Below, piece by piece: positions 27,514-36,560 of a DNA stretch of 64,000 nt. Origin of the DNA: Maribacter litoralis (lineage in GTDB: Bacteria; Bacteroidota; Bacteroidia; Flavobacteriales; Flavobacteriaceae). Location of the stretch: positions 620,001 to 684,000 of the forward strand of contig NZ_QCZD01000002.1 in the NCBI RefSeq assembly GCF_003075045.1, in the 5' to 3' direction. The first letter of the stretch is position 1. The number at the start of each line of letters is the position of its first letter. The translations under genes and the position numbers were made by a program. The notes under the pieces were generated by a model. It did not search any database and was not told the origin of the DNA. It worked only from the letters and a program-made list of their open reading frames with translations.

Positions 27514-28689
27514 ATGAAATTGATGAATATATCTTTGTTTTTAGGGATGATTTTTGCTTTTTTGATAATATATTTAGGAAGTAAAGAGAATACGGTAAAC
27601 TATAAGGTTCAAAATGAAAAAAGTGTAATGGGAATTGAAAGAAGTAGTTATGGTGTTACGGAAAATGATGAAAAAATAGATGTATTTAAACTATATAACT
27701 TGAAAGGTATTCAAGTTTCTATCATTACCTATGGCGGTAGAATAACAGCTGTTGAAACTCCTGATAAAAATGGAAATAAAGAGAATGTTGTTTTAGGTTT
27801 CAAAAACTTGGAACAGTATGAAAAACCAAACCCATATTTTGGAGCTCTTGTTGGTAGATATGGAAATCGTATTGCTAAAGGGAAATTCACTTTAAATAAT
27901 ATCGAGTATCAACTAGCAAAAAATAATGGAGAAAACAGCCTACACGGTGGTTTGGTGGGTTTTGATAAAGTTGTTTGGAAGGTGGAAGAAATTGAGGAGA
28001 ATGAAACTTCGGTGCTTTTAAAACTTAGCTACCCTAGTAAAGATATGGAAGAAGGTTTTCCTGGAAATTTGAAGACAACGGTAACCTATATTTTGAATTA
28101 TGACAATAGTCTAGATGTTCTATACGAAGCAACTACAGATAAAACTACCATTGTAAACCTTACACAACATTCATACTTTAATCTTTCGGGCGATTTCTCG
28201 CAAACAATACTAGATCATGTTGTAGAAATTAATGCGGATAAATTTGTACCTGTAGATAACACTTTGATACCCACCGGCAATTTAGCTTCGGTTGACGATA
28301 CTCCGTTTGATTTTAGAGCACCAACCTTAGTGGGTAAACATATAAATTCGAAGAATGAGCAAGTTACCTTAGGTGGTGGTTACGATCATTGCTGGGTTTT
28401 AAACAATCAGGGTAAAGGCTACCGTTCGGTCGCAAAAGCATACCATCCGGCTTCTGGTAGAATTATGGAAGTGCTTACTGATCAACCGGGTATGCAGTTC
28501 TATACCGGTAATTTTTTAGATGGTACCTTACCTACACCTAATGGTGGGGTTTTTGGCAAAAGAAGCGGATTTTGTTTCGAAACACAACATTATCCTGATT
28601 CGCCAAATCAACCTCAATTTCCTAGAACAGTATTAGAGCCAGGTGAAAAATATGAAACTAAAACAACCTTTAAGTTCTCTGTTAATTAA
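27514..28689 (+). CDS. Aldose 1-epimerase, exported or membrane-anchored
   Basis: 391 residues. Interconverts alpha and beta anomers of sugars such as galactose and glucose. A hydrophobic N-terminus (about 5-22) indicates export or anchoring. Family motifs: YGGRITAVETPDKNG, NPYFGALVGRYGNRIAKGKF, NNGENSLHGG, the catalytic His in NLTQHSYFNLSG, GYDHCWVLN, and the catalytic Glu in the SGFCFETQHYPDSPNQ block. It is 27 bp ahead of the symporter gene and divergent from the Nudix regulator. An ATG at 27523 is an alternative start. Confidence 0.93.
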   Translation: MKLMNISLFLGMIFAFLIIYLGSKENTVNYKVQNEKSVMGIERSSYGVTENDEKIDVFKLYNLKGIQVSIITYGGRITAVETPDKNGNKENVVLGFKNLEQYEKPNPYFGALVGRYGNRIAKGKFTLNNIEYQLAKNNGENSLHGGLVGFDKVVWKVEEIEENETSVLLKLSYPSKDMEEGFPGNLKTTVTYILNYDNSLDVLYEATTDKTTIVNLTQHSYFNLSGDFSQTILDHVVEINADKFVPVDNTLIPTGNLASVDDTPFDFRAPTLVGKHINSKNEQVTLGGGYDHCWVLNNQGKGYRSVAKAYHPASGRIMEVLTDQPGMQFYTGNFLDGTLPTPNGGVFGKRSGFCFETQHYPDSPNQPQFPRTVLEPGEKYETKTTFKFSVN

Positions 28690-28716
28690 TTAAAATCAAC
28701 CAACTCAACCAACCTC

Positions 28717-30336
28717 ATGCAACAATTAGACAGTCTCGACTGGATCAGTATCTCATTATATTTTTTACTTCTGGTAGGGGTAGCCATATGGGTAATTCGA
28801 AAAAAAGAAGACAATACCGAAGATTACTTTTTAGCCGGTAGAAATGTCGGTTGGTTTGTAGTAGGCGCCTCAATATTTGCATCTAATATAGGTTCTGAAC
28901 ACGTAGTTGGTTTAGCCGGTACCGGTGCCAGTAATAAGTTGCCCTTGCTTATCTATGAAATACATGCATGGGTAGTTTTAATGCTAGGTTGGGTATTTCT
29001 TCCGTTTTATGCCCGAAGTGGAGTATTTACAATGCCAGAATTTTTAGAAAAACGTTTTGATGCTAGATCAAGATGGGTATTGTCCGTTTTTTCGATTGTG
29101 GCCTATGTGCTAACCAAAATCTCGGTAACCATTTACGCTGGTGGTGTAGTGGTATCTGCATTATTGGGAATCGATTTTTGGACGGGCGCAATTGCTACGG
29201 TGGTATTGACGGGACTATATACGGTTTTGGGAGGAATGCGAGCTGTGGTGTATACAGAAACCTTACAGGCTATTTTATTAGTAGTGGGAGCAGCGGTTTT
29301 AACATTTATAGGACTGGATAAAGTTGGTGGATGGGGAAGTATGGTAGATACCCTAGGGCCTGAATATTTTAATATGTGGAGGCCGGCAACAGATCCAGAT
29401 TTTCCATGGCCATCGTTGTTCATAACAAGTACTATAGTGGGTATTTGGTATTGGTGTACAGACCAATATATTGTTCAGCGTACATTAACGGCCAAAAATA
29501 TTAAAGAAGGCAGACGAGGTACCATATTTGGTGCTTTGCTAAAGTTATTGCCGGTTTTTTTGTTTTTAATTCCTGGTGTTATTGCATTGACATTAAAAAT
29601 GAGGGGAGAATTACATTGGGAGAGTGCTGATGAAGCATTTCCCGTCTTAATGAGTAATTTATTGCCATCCGGACTTAGGGGTCTTGTGGCTGCAGGATTA
29701 TTGGCTGCTTTAATGAGTTCATTAGCTTCGGTATTTAATTCTTGTTCCACTTTGTTTACGGTCGACGTATATAAAAAACTACGCCCAAATACCCCTGAGA
29801 AAGAATTGGTAAAAACAGGTCAGGTTGCAACTGTTTTTGTTGTGATCATCGGAATTATCTGGATTCCGATTATGGCAAACATTTCGGGCGTATTATATGA
29901 GTATTTACAGAGTGTTCAATCTTATATCGCACCACCCATTACCGCAGTATTTTTGTTGGGTATCTTCTACAAACGAATAAATGCTACGGGCGCTTTTGCC
30001 ACGTTGATAATGGGCATAATAGTTGCCTTTTTTAGAATTGCGTTAGAGTTGCTAAAAGAGAATTTTGATTCAGATGGTGTATTGTATTATTTAGGAGATA
30101 TGAATTTCTTGACATTTGGCGCCTGGTTCTTTTTATTCTGTTTAATATTTATGGTTGTAGTAAGTTTATTGACAGAGGTTCCGGATAAAAATCAAATAGC
30201 CAACCTTACTTTCGGTACCATATCCGAAGAAGAAAAGATTAAAAATAAGAGTAGTTATAATTGGGTAGATGTTAGTGTATCTATAGGTATTGTACTAATA
30301 GTAATAGGTATCATGGTTTTTTTCAATGGAAAATAA
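28717..30336 (+). CDS. Sodium/solute symporter, SGLT-like
   Basis: 539 residues, about 14 transmembrane helices. SSS-family signatures: EDYFLAGRNVGWFVVGASIFASNIGSEHVVG split over residues 33-65, TGLYTVLGGMRAVVYTETLQ, YWCTDQYIVQRTLTAKN, and GLLAALMSSLASVFNSCSTLFT with the second sodium site. Sugar-type SGLT proteins are closest. It is coupled with the upstream aldose epimerase, suggesting uptake of a free neutral monosaccharide (inference). Confidence 0.93.
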   Translation: MQQLDSLDWISISLYFLLLVGVAIWVIRKKEDNTEDYFLAGRNVGWFVVGASIFASNIGSEHVVGLAGTGASNKLPLLIYEIHAWVVLMLGWVFLPFYARSGVFTMPEFLEKRFDARSRWVLSVFSIVAYVLTKISVTIYAGGVVVSALLGIDFWTGAIATVVLTGLYTVLGGMRAVVYTETLQAILLVVGAAVLTFIGLDKVGGWGSMVDTLGPEYFNMWRPATDPDFPWPSLFITSTIVGIWYWCTDQYIVQRTLTAKNIKEGRRGTIFGALLKLLPVFLFLIPGVIALTLKMRGELHWESADEAFPVLMSNLLPSGLRGLVAAGLLAALMSSLASVFNSCSTLFTVDVYKKLRPNTPEKELVKTGQVATVFVVIIGIIWIPIMANISGVLYEYLQSVQSYIAPPITAVFLLGIFYKRINATGAFATLIMGIIVAFFRIALELLKENFDSDGVLYYLGDMNFLTFGAWFFLFCLIFMVVVSLLTEVPDKNQIANLTFGTISEEEKIKNKSSYNWVDVSVSIGIVLIVIGIMVFFNGK

Positions 30337-30352
30337 AGAACTAGATTAAATT

Positions 30353-30392
30353 TAAAAAAGTGCCATCTAACTTGAGGTGGCACTTTTTTTTA
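30353..30392 (+). terminator. Terminator after the symporter gene
   Basis: AAAGTGCCA-TC, loop, GG-TGGCACTTT followed by a run of T. Confidence 0.9.
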
Positions 30393-30493
30393 TACCAACA
30401 CGGCAAAATTATTCATGCATTATAAATATTTGTTTTTGAGGCAAGTAATACATGTTTAGAAAGTTACTTTTAAACAACTAAAAAATACTAGAC

Positions 30494-31312
30494 ATGCAAA
30501 AACCAAATAAAAGATTAGAAGGGCAAACGTGTATTATAACCGGTTCTAGTGATGGTATCGGTGAAGCAGTGGCCAAGGCAATGGGAATGGAAGGTGCCAA
30601 TATTGTCGTGAATTATCATAGTAGTAAGGAGGAAGCTGAGGAAGTTGCGCATTGGATCAACAAAAACTCAAGTTGTGGAGATGCAATTGTCATAAAATGC
30701 GATGTTAGTAAAGAAAATGATGTGAAAGATATGTTCAAAAAAACAGTATCGGAATTTGGAACGGTAGACGTTTGCGTAGCAAATGCAGGTCTGCAATTGG
30801 ATCATTCGTTGCACGAAATGCCTTTATCAGATTGGCAACGGGTTATTGATGTCAATCTTACCGGTCAATTTCTATGTGCCAAAGAGGCCATTATAGAATT
30901 TAAGAGAAGGGGAATGCGTCCAGAGATTTCCAAGTCGCTAGGGAAATTAATTCATATGAGTTCGGTGCACGAAGTTATACCTTGGGCTGGTCACGCCAAT
31001 TATGCTGCATCTAAAGGTGGCTTGGTAATGTTGATGCAAACCATTTGCCAAGAGTACGGTCCCGATAAAGTACGTTGTAATTCCATAGCTCCCGGAGCTA
31101 TTAAAACAGACATCAATAAAGATGTTTGGAGTACGCAAGAGGGTAGGGACGGAATGTTGAAATTAATACCCTACAACCAAATAGGCGTGCCAGATGATAT
31201 AGGTAGTGTGGCAAGTTGGTTAGCGTCAGATGAATCTGAATACATTAACGGAACTACAATTTTTGTAGATGGAGGAATGACGTGCTACCCAGGGTTTACC
31301 GCCAATGGGTAA
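30494..31312 (+). CDS. SDR-family glucose 1-dehydrogenase-like oxidoreductase
   Basis: 272 residues. Classical short-chain dehydrogenase: cofactor loop TGSSDGIGEAVA near 18-30, NAGLQ near 96, the Ser at SSVHE and catalytic YAASKGG, then C-terminal INGTTIFVDGGMTCYPGF, as in bacterial glucose 1-dehydrogenases. It likely oxidises a sugar with NAD(P). It stands alone after a terminator but within the sugar-uptake region. Confidence 0.85.
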   Translation: MQKPNKRLEGQTCIITGSSDGIGEAVAKAMGMEGANIVVNYHSSKEEAEEVAHWINKNSSCGDAIVIKCDVSKENDVKDMFKKTVSEFGTVDVCVANAGLQLDHSLHEMPLSDWQRVIDVNLTGQFLCAKEAIIEFKRRGMRPEISKSLGKLIHMSSVHEVIPWAGHANYAASKGGLVMLMQTICQEYGPDKVRCNSIAPGAIKTDINKDVWSTQEGRDGMLKLIPYNQIGVPDDIGSVASWLASDESEYINGTTIFVDGGMTCYPGFTANG

Positions 31313-31333
31313 TTGGAAATAGATAATAATACT

Positions 31334-31366
31334 AAATGCCATGAAGGTTTAATCTGCATGGCATTT
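31334..31366. terminator. Hairpin between convergent SDR and PD40 genes
   Basis: AAATGCCATG (31334-31343) pairs perfectly with CATGGCATTT (31357-31366). It can serve both convergent transcripts. Confidence 0.75.
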
Positions 31367-31391
31367 TGTAATATAATTTTTTAAAGATGCT

Positions 31392-32921
31392 TTATTCCCA
31401 ATTTGGCATATAGCCATTTGTAAATAATGTTTCATTTTCTATAATATCGACAACATCTAACTGCTTGCGAATAATGCTTTTTTCTGAAATTCCATCGTTG
31501 GAAGTATATGTGAAAACGACATAGCCTCCATTGGGTGCATATTTTGCATCTAGATTATTGAATCCGGTTGGTTTTTGTGTATCAATTTCGGTTGATGTAT
31601 TGGTACTTAGATCATACTCAAAAATTCTGGTATCTAACTGGCGGTATTGGGCATTTTCTGTATTGGATACATCTCTAGTATATAAAACCTTGTTTCCGTC
31701 CAATGAAAAATCGATTCCGCCTAAGGCACCAGTAACCCCTGTTATAATGGTTTGGGTACCTAAGCTTGAATCAGGATTAACTATTCTTAGCTGCGCATTA
31801 TAACCTTCGGCATTATTGAGTTTAATAACTACTTGTTCATTTGCAGGGTTGGTTGCTACTTCGGTTATAAATTCTTCGTTTAAGGCTTCATATACCAATC
31901 TATTTCCAGAACCGTCAATATTTATAGTATAAAGTTTATTAAAGTTAGAATAGTAAATAGACCCGCCATTATTATGCCATGCATATTCAATTTCATCTTG
32001 TCTAAAACCGGCAATTGGTATTTCTTGAGTTAATTGTTTTTGATTGGTTCCATCTAAATTCATAGTAAACAGATGCGATTCACCACCAATTGTTCGTATA
32101 AATGCTATTTTTTCAGCTAATCTATTTGTTTTAGGTCTATAAGAATTCAAGTTGTCAGTTGTTAACTGTACCTCGTTCTGATTTATTTCTTGACTATTGT
32201 TACCTACAGGCTCTCCTCCTGAAAATATCACATTATTTCCATTTATATTTCTAACGAACAGAAAACGATTAGTTTCAATTCCTTCTAACTGAAAGTTGCT
32301 TATTTTACTTTGAACGGGATCGGTAATATTATCACTTGCGGTTACTTGCCAAAAATAAGTAGCGCCAATAGCCAAATTTTCTACAGTAAAGGTCGTATCT
32401 GCTACCGTAGTGAACAGCTGCGTTTCACCTGTGTTTCCATTTCTAAGTTCAAGGGTATATTCAATATCATCTTCGTCACTGGCGGCAGATGACCACAAAA
32501 ATTCAACGGGACTTGTAACCTTTATTTGTTTATCTGCAGGGAAATATAATACTGGTGTTAATGGTTGAAGATTTGAAGCAGAGGTACTATCCATCTCAAA
32601 AATTACTGTAGTTGATTTATCAATAAAAATACTTGCAGCTTCAAATGAAGTTTCATAGTTGTCTTTATCTGCCTGTATTGAATAGTCTCCTGTTAGAATA
32701 TCTTGAATAGTAAAATTTCCATCACTATCGGTGAAGACTGTAGTAGAAGCAGGGTTAGTTGTAATTTTTACATTTTCAAGAGGTAAGTTATCACCATTGG
32801 TAACCACTTTACCTTCAAGTGATCCAAATGATTGGTCACCAAGGGTTTCTTCTTCACATGACAAAAACAACAAAGAGAAACAAAGTGCTGCAGAGTAGGA
32901 TATGTTTTTAAAATGAGTCAT
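31392..32921 (-). CDS. Lipoprotein with carboxypeptidase-regulatory-like, Fn3-like and PD40/TolB-like domains
   Basis: 509 residues from ATG 32921 (MTHFKNISYSAALCFSLLFL then SCEEE lipobox). A start further upstream would overlap csgG. Domain order: carboxypeptidase-regulatory-like/CNA-B fold (about 25-110, LEGKVVTNGDNLPLENVKI then a TDSDGNFTI turn), an Fn3-like module (about 120-220, ending ATYFWQVTASDN), and a propeller of PD40-like repeats (SHLFTMNLDGTNQKQLT, KLYTINIDGSGNRLVY and others). It is the last gene of the curli operon, 19 bp after csgG. A curli-linked role is inferred from position only. Confidence 0.8.
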   Translation of the reverse strand: MTHFKNISYSAALCFSLLFLSCEEETLGDQSFGSLEGKVVTNGDNLPLENVKITTNPASTTVFTDSDGNFTIQDILTGDYSIQADKDNYETSFEAASIFIDKSTTVIFEMDSTSASNLQPLTPVLYFPADKQIKVTSPVEFLWSSAASDEDDIEYTLELRNGNTGETQLFTTVADTTFTVENLAIGATYFWQVTASDNITDPVQSKISNFQLEGIETNRFLFVRNINGNNVIFSGGEPVGNNSQEINQNEVQLTTDNLNSYRPKTNRLAEKIAFIRTIGGESHLFTMNLDGTNQKQLTQEIPIAGFRQDEIEYAWHNNGGSIYYSNFNKLYTINIDGSGNRLVYEALNEEFITEVATNPANEQVVIKLNNAEGYNAQLRIVNPDSSLGTQTIITGVTGALGGIDFSLDGNKVLYTRDVSNTENAQYRQLDTRIFEYDLSTNTSTEIDTQKPTGFNNLDAKYAPNGGYVVFTYTSNDGISEKSIIRKQLDVVDIIENETLFTNGYMPNWE

Positions 32922-32940
32922 TCGTAGTACAATTAGATTA

Positions 32941-34320
32941 TTAAAGTTTATTTCCAATTCTAAATTCCATTCCTATGCTAAAGTTATAATAGAAGTCATC
33001 ACGTTTACCATTAACTACATCATCTATGGCATCACTTGTTGTGTGGTTATTTTCTGCACTTAGAAAAAAGGAAAGTTTAGGATTAAGATTATATTTTAAG
33101 GCAAGACCGTATTGTAAATTAATACCAGAACTATCTTCTGTAAGATTAGGATCTGGAGTTCTTATGTCAAAAATACCACCAGCGCCGGCATATACATATG
33201 GTGTTAGCCTGTCTAGAGGAAGAAAAGTGTAGCCCAGGGTTATATTTCCGGTCATATATTCTTTATAAAAATCTTGACCACCTTTAAAATAGAAATAATC
33301 ACCATTAAGACCAATGTCAAATTTGGGGGATAGATAAAGGCTATATTTGAATCCGCCTCCATAACCAAATGATTTATTGGTGAAATCTCCATTAAATATG
33401 GGAGCGTTACCTTTTACTGATATTCCTGATCTTAAAACCTCACTTGCCTGGGTTCTGTTATATAGAAGAGTAGACTCTTCTTCGGCTTTTCTTAAATTAT
33501 ATGTAGTAACTAAAGAATCGTTCTTAACCGTTCCTTCGGCAGTGCTCCAAAGATTATCTTCTACACCCTCTACTATTAAAGATTCCACAGCGTTTTCAAT
33601 AGCATTTTGTATGGCTAATTGAATAGGTTCATTTTTTGTAATACCAGTTTCCACTTCTAATAACCTTTGAAACTTTACATATTTAAAGAGACTTGCATCA
33701 ATAGCTTGCGATAAAATCGTTTTAGAAACATAAACAGTCTTTAAAATTTTACCATTAGATGTGGATACAGCTCTCAAATAAATAGTAATTCTATCTTGGC
33801 GATATTGAGTGGAGCCACCAACACCAAAATAACGTGCTCCATAACCACCAGTAATAATATTGGTGTCGTAAGAGATTATACCACCCTCTAATAATATTCC
33901 GGCATAAAGTAATGGTGGCAAGTTGGGCTTATTACTTTGATCACCAGTATATTCTTGCCTCGTGGAGCGGATGATATTTCTCTCATTTAATAAATTTGAG
34001 AGGTTTTCCCTTTCTATGGGTGTAAACCACTTAGAATCCTCCAATGCCTTAATAAGCATAGTTGTAGCACCTTGTGGAACAGCAGTGCTAAAAGTGCTTG
34101 CATTTTCTACACTTTTATATTGCCCAGTTTGATCTTTAAAATTATATACACCAACCACTATGGGTTCACTGGGTAAAGGCAGGTTTTTTAATGATGCAGA
34201 TTCTGTAGTTGTTTCACCAATTCTTGATGTGCTTGGGGCAACTGGTTGGTTGTAATATGCTCCGCAACTGTTAAGTAAAGTCAGCAAAGCTATTATATAG
34301 ATTTTTCGAAGTAATGTCAT
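32941..34320 (-). CDS. csgG: CsgG curli secretion channel fused to an outer-membrane barrel domain
   Basis: 459 residues from ATG 34320 (MTLLRKIYIIALLTLLNSC lipobox). Residues about 30-285 match CsgG closely: VGVYNFKDQTGQYK, STAVPQGATTMLIKALEDS, ERENLSNLLNERNIIR, GGYGARYFGVGGSTQYRQD, VYVSKTILSQ and LLEVETGITKNEP. CsgG forms the nonameric outer-membrane pore for curli subunits. The last 150 residues, absent from E. coli CsgG (277 residues), look like an eight-strand OmpA-type barrel (KYSLYLSPKFDIGLNGDYF... FYYNFSIGMEFRIG). It is 10 bp after csgF. Confidence 0.93.
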   Translation of the reverse strand: MTLLRKIYIIALLTLLNSCGAYYNQPVAPSTSRIGETTTESASLKNLPLPSEPIVVGVYNFKDQTGQYKSVENASTFSTAVPQGATTMLIKALEDSKWFTPIERENLSNLLNERNIIRSTRQEYTGDQSNKPNLPPLLYAGILLEGGIISYDTNIITGGYGARYFGVGGSTQYRQDRITIYLRAVSTSNGKILKTVYVSKTILSQAIDASLFKYVKFQRLLEVETGITKNEPIQLAIQNAIENAVESLIVEGVEDNLWSTAEGTVKNDSLVTTYNLRKAEEESTLLYNRTQASEVLRSGISVKGNAPIFNGDFTNKSFGYGGGFKYSLYLSPKFDIGLNGDYFYFKGGQDFYKEYMTGNITLGYTFLPLDRLTPYVYAGAGGIFDIRTPDPNLTEDSSGINLQYGLALKYNLNPKLSFFLSAENNHTTSDAIDDVVNGKRDDFYYNFSIGMEFRIGNKL

Positions 34321-34330
34321 GAAGGTTTGC

Positions 34331-34729
34331 TTAGTTGGGTACAATAATTTGAGTTTGTTCACCTGTTGAAGTATCTAAAATGTTTATGACAAGACCTTCG
34401 CCAGATTCAAAAACTTCTAATAATAAACTACCTACATTGAAGGTACCAGGCTCAAGTCCGTCACCAAGTTCAGAATCAAATACTGATCGGGTTAACTCAC
34501 TAAGTAATTGTCTGTTCAAACTTTCTTGAAAATCTTCAAGTTCAGAAGAATCGTTATCAAAACTGTTATCTGCGGTAAATGAATTTTGTGCATTCGCTGA
34601 ACTCAGTAACCATTGATAATTAAAGGTATCTCCTCCAAAATTTGGATTTTTAGGGGTATATACAAATTGCTGCGAATGGCAGTAGCCAGAAATACCTAAT
34701 AAAAGAAAAAGTAGAAAGGTTTTTTTCAT
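34331..34729 (-). CDS. csgF: Curli assembly protein CsgF
   Basis: 132 residues with a signal peptide (about 1-19). Mature start QFVYTPKNPNFGGDTFNYQW followed by LLSSANAQNSF is the hallmark of CsgF, whose N-terminus inserts into the CsgG pore and couples it to curlin nucleation at the surface. The C-terminal LLLEVFESGEGLVINILDTSTG matches the family beta part. It is 2 bp after csgE and 10 bp before csgG. Confidence 0.93.
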   Translation of the reverse strand: MKKTFLLFLLLGISGYCHSQQFVYTPKNPNFGGDTFNYQWLLSSANAQNSFTADNSFDNDSSELEDFQESLNRQLLSELTRSVFDSELGDGLEPGTFNVGSLLLEVFESGEGLVINILDTSTGEQTQIIVPN

Positions 34730-34731
34730 AA

Positions 34732-35508
34732 TTAATATTGAATTGTATTTTGCCTAATGGCTTTATTCTGCTGAAAATAGTAATTGACCCGCGCTATTGA
34801 TTGGTCTACCATTTCTTTGATATATGAACTTCTTGGATTTAAAAAAAACTGAACAACTAAGTCGTCACCGGCGAAAATTTGAATCTGTGTATTACCACCA
34901 ATCGCTAATACTTCATCGACTTTTACCATCTTATTCCCTTTAGTATTATTGTTATTGTATGCCAGATAAAACATTTGATAAAAATCTCTACCTGGTTTTG
35001 TCTTTGTATTTTCAAATACCAAACCTGTTAATAAATCGATATCCTGTGCATGATCTGATTTTTTTTGCGGTACGGCATCTTCTTGTATAATTACTTTGGG
35101 TTTCATAGCATCCTCGCCCTCAAAACCGTTGATTACAATACGGTCTTTGCCAATAACATTTTCATTCTCATAAATTAAAATGAAAATGATGGTACGTTCG
35201 CCATTGCTTAGATCCAAAGTGGCACTACTTATGTTTTTTAGTTCACCGGATTCCAAAATGAAGAATTGTTCATCATCAAATTGCGCCTCTATCGAATTTA
35301 TGGATTGATTTTTTGTAATTAAAGCTTTATAACTGAGACTCTTCTTAATACTTGTTTTGTTATAGGCAGAAAAGATAATATTTGTTAATACATTCTCCGT
35401 TTGTATGTTGATACGGGCTTCTACTTCGCTATTAAATTGTGCTAGTATTGGATAGGGAGAACCATATAAAGCTATCATGAATAGGAAGAGGGATTTTTTT
35501 AAATTCAT
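34732..35508 (-). CDS. csgE: Curli assembly factor CsgE with N-terminal CsgH-like domain
   Basis: 258 residues, twice the E. coli length. Signal peptide about 1-24. The C-terminal half (about 155-258) carries the CsgE pattern: LTGLVFENTKTKPGRDFYQMF, KVDEVLAIGGNTQIQIFAGD and VVQFFLNPRSSYIKEMVDQS. CsgE caps the CsgG pore and gates subunits. The N-terminal half (about 28-128) has the strand pattern of the CsgH protein encoded next door. It is 2 bp from both neighbours, so the cluster is tightly co-transcribed. Confidence 0.9.
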   Translation of the reverse strand: MNLKKSLFLFMIALYGSPYPILAQFNSEVEARINIQTENVLTNIIFSAYNKTSIKKSLSYKALITKNQSINSIEAQFDDEQFFILESGELKNISSATLDLSNGERTIIFILIYENENVIGKDRIVINGFEGEDAMKPKVIIQEDAVPQKKSDHAQDIDLLTGLVFENTKTKPGRDFYQMFYLAYNNNNTKGNKMVKVDEVLAIGGNTQIQIFAGDDLVVQFFLNPRSSYIKEMVDQSIARVNYYFQQNKAIRQNTIQY

Positions 35509-35510
35509 GA

Positions 35511-35918
35511 TTAATTTTTTATTACATCTTGTGCTGTAAGTAACCTTTTTTGTTGTGTTAATTGGTTGTTTTTAGTGTCAAAAATGGTTAACGTTATTTC
35601 AGTGTAATCCTGGGGTTCAAAATTTATGGAGGTGGTAGAAAGTGTTTTTTTATGACCAGGTTCTAGAGTAAATTCTCCACTCTGTGTGTTATAATTGGTA
35701 TTACCATTCAAACTTCTTTTTTGAACTTGTAGTACATATCTAAGTTGTTGCTGTTTTGCAGTATTATTGACACAAATACCACTAATGGTAATTAGGTTGT
35801 TTTCTAAGGGCTGTATAGAGATTGTAGGTTGTAAGGCAACTTCTTTGGTCTGCGCAAAACTCGATAACACCGTGCACATTAACATAAAGAAGAAGTAGGT
35901 TTTTTTAAGCATGATCAA
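35511..35918 (-). CDS. csgH: CsgH-like curli chaperone
   Basis: 135 residues (133 if it starts at Met3). Signal peptide to about SSFAQ, then a single beta-sandwich-type domain: PTISIQPLENNLITISGICV, RYVLQVQKRS, FTLEPGHKKTLSTTSINF. The size, position between curlin and csgE, and pattern fit the CsgC/CsgH family, which keeps curlin from polymerising in the periplasm. The assignment rests on pattern and context rather than strong motifs. Confidence 0.75.
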   Translation of the reverse strand: MIMLKKTYFFFMLMCTVLSSFAQTKEVALQPTISIQPLENNLITISGICVNNTAKQQQLRYVLQVQKRSLNGNTNYNTQSGEFTLEPGHKKTLSTTSINFEPQDYTEITLTIFDTKNNQLTQQKRLLTAQDVIKN

Positions 35919-35931
35919 CTTTAGGGTTAAC

Positions 35932-36462
35932 TTAGTTAATACTTCTAATGATTAAACTTTGGGAACCATTGTCCATGGTTATCCTCATTTTGTCTACAAT
36001 ACCATTATTTCCTTCTATTATTAAGTTTTGTCCATTGCCATTTTGTTGAATGGTACGTTCCAATAACTGCTTGTTATTAATGGAGTTGTTATACTCTATT
36101 AGCGAATTGTTATTGCCATTTTGAGTAACAGAATAATCTATGACCGCAGCTTTTAAGTCTAAATCTATTGTATTGTCGTTACCAAATTGATGTAGATGTA
36201 TATCGCTAATCTGTACTGATGCGGAAATATCTGAATAATTGTTATTTCCAATTTGATGAATAAAAATACCTTTATTTACAACATTCATATTTGATGAGGC
36301 TATAGTTTCATTGGATTCTAGCAACAAGTAGTTAAGATGTTGTTGATTGGTTCCAAAACTATTAGGTAATCCGGTTTCCACTTCAATAATTCCTTGTGCC
36401 CCTAAATGAAATAAAGAAAGACTTGCAAAAATTGAAAGGATATTAATTCGTAAATGTTTCAT
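35932..36462 (-). CDS. csgB: Minor curlin (CsgB-like)
   Basis: 176 residues with a signal peptide. Four to five degenerate curlin repeats of the x-Q-x-G-N-N-N type are visible (HQIGNNNYSD, HQFGNDNTID, TQNGNNNSLI, QQNGNGQNLI). Low repeat number and greater irregularity than in the downstream-most gene suggest the surface nucleator role of CsgB. The symbol is by analogy. It is separated from the major curlin gene by a terminator-like hairpin. Confidence 0.78.
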   Translation of the reverse strand: MKHLRINILSIFASLSLFHLGAQGIIEVETGLPNSFGTNQQHLNYLLLESNETIASSNMNVVNKGIFIHQIGNNNYSDISASVQISDIHLHQFGNDNTIDLDLKAAVIDYSVTQNGNNNSLIEYNNSINNKQLLERTIQQNGNGQNLIIEGNNGIVDKMRITMDNGSQSLIIRSIN

Positions 36463-36487
36463 TTTTAAATTTCAAAGTAAAAAATAT

Positions 36488-36529
36488 AAAAAAGGTACGG
36501 AACATTTTAAAATGCTCCGAAACCTTTTT
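36488..36529 (-). terminator. Attenuator-type hairpin between csgA and csgB
   Basis: On the minus strand AAAAAGGTTTCGGAGCATTTT folds on AAAATGTTCCGTACCTTTTTT, giving a long stem with few mismatches and a terminal T-run. Partial read-through would yield more major curlin message than downstream genes. Confidence 0.75.
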
Positions 36530-36560
36530 GATTTTGTAACTCGTACAAATTATTTGACTT

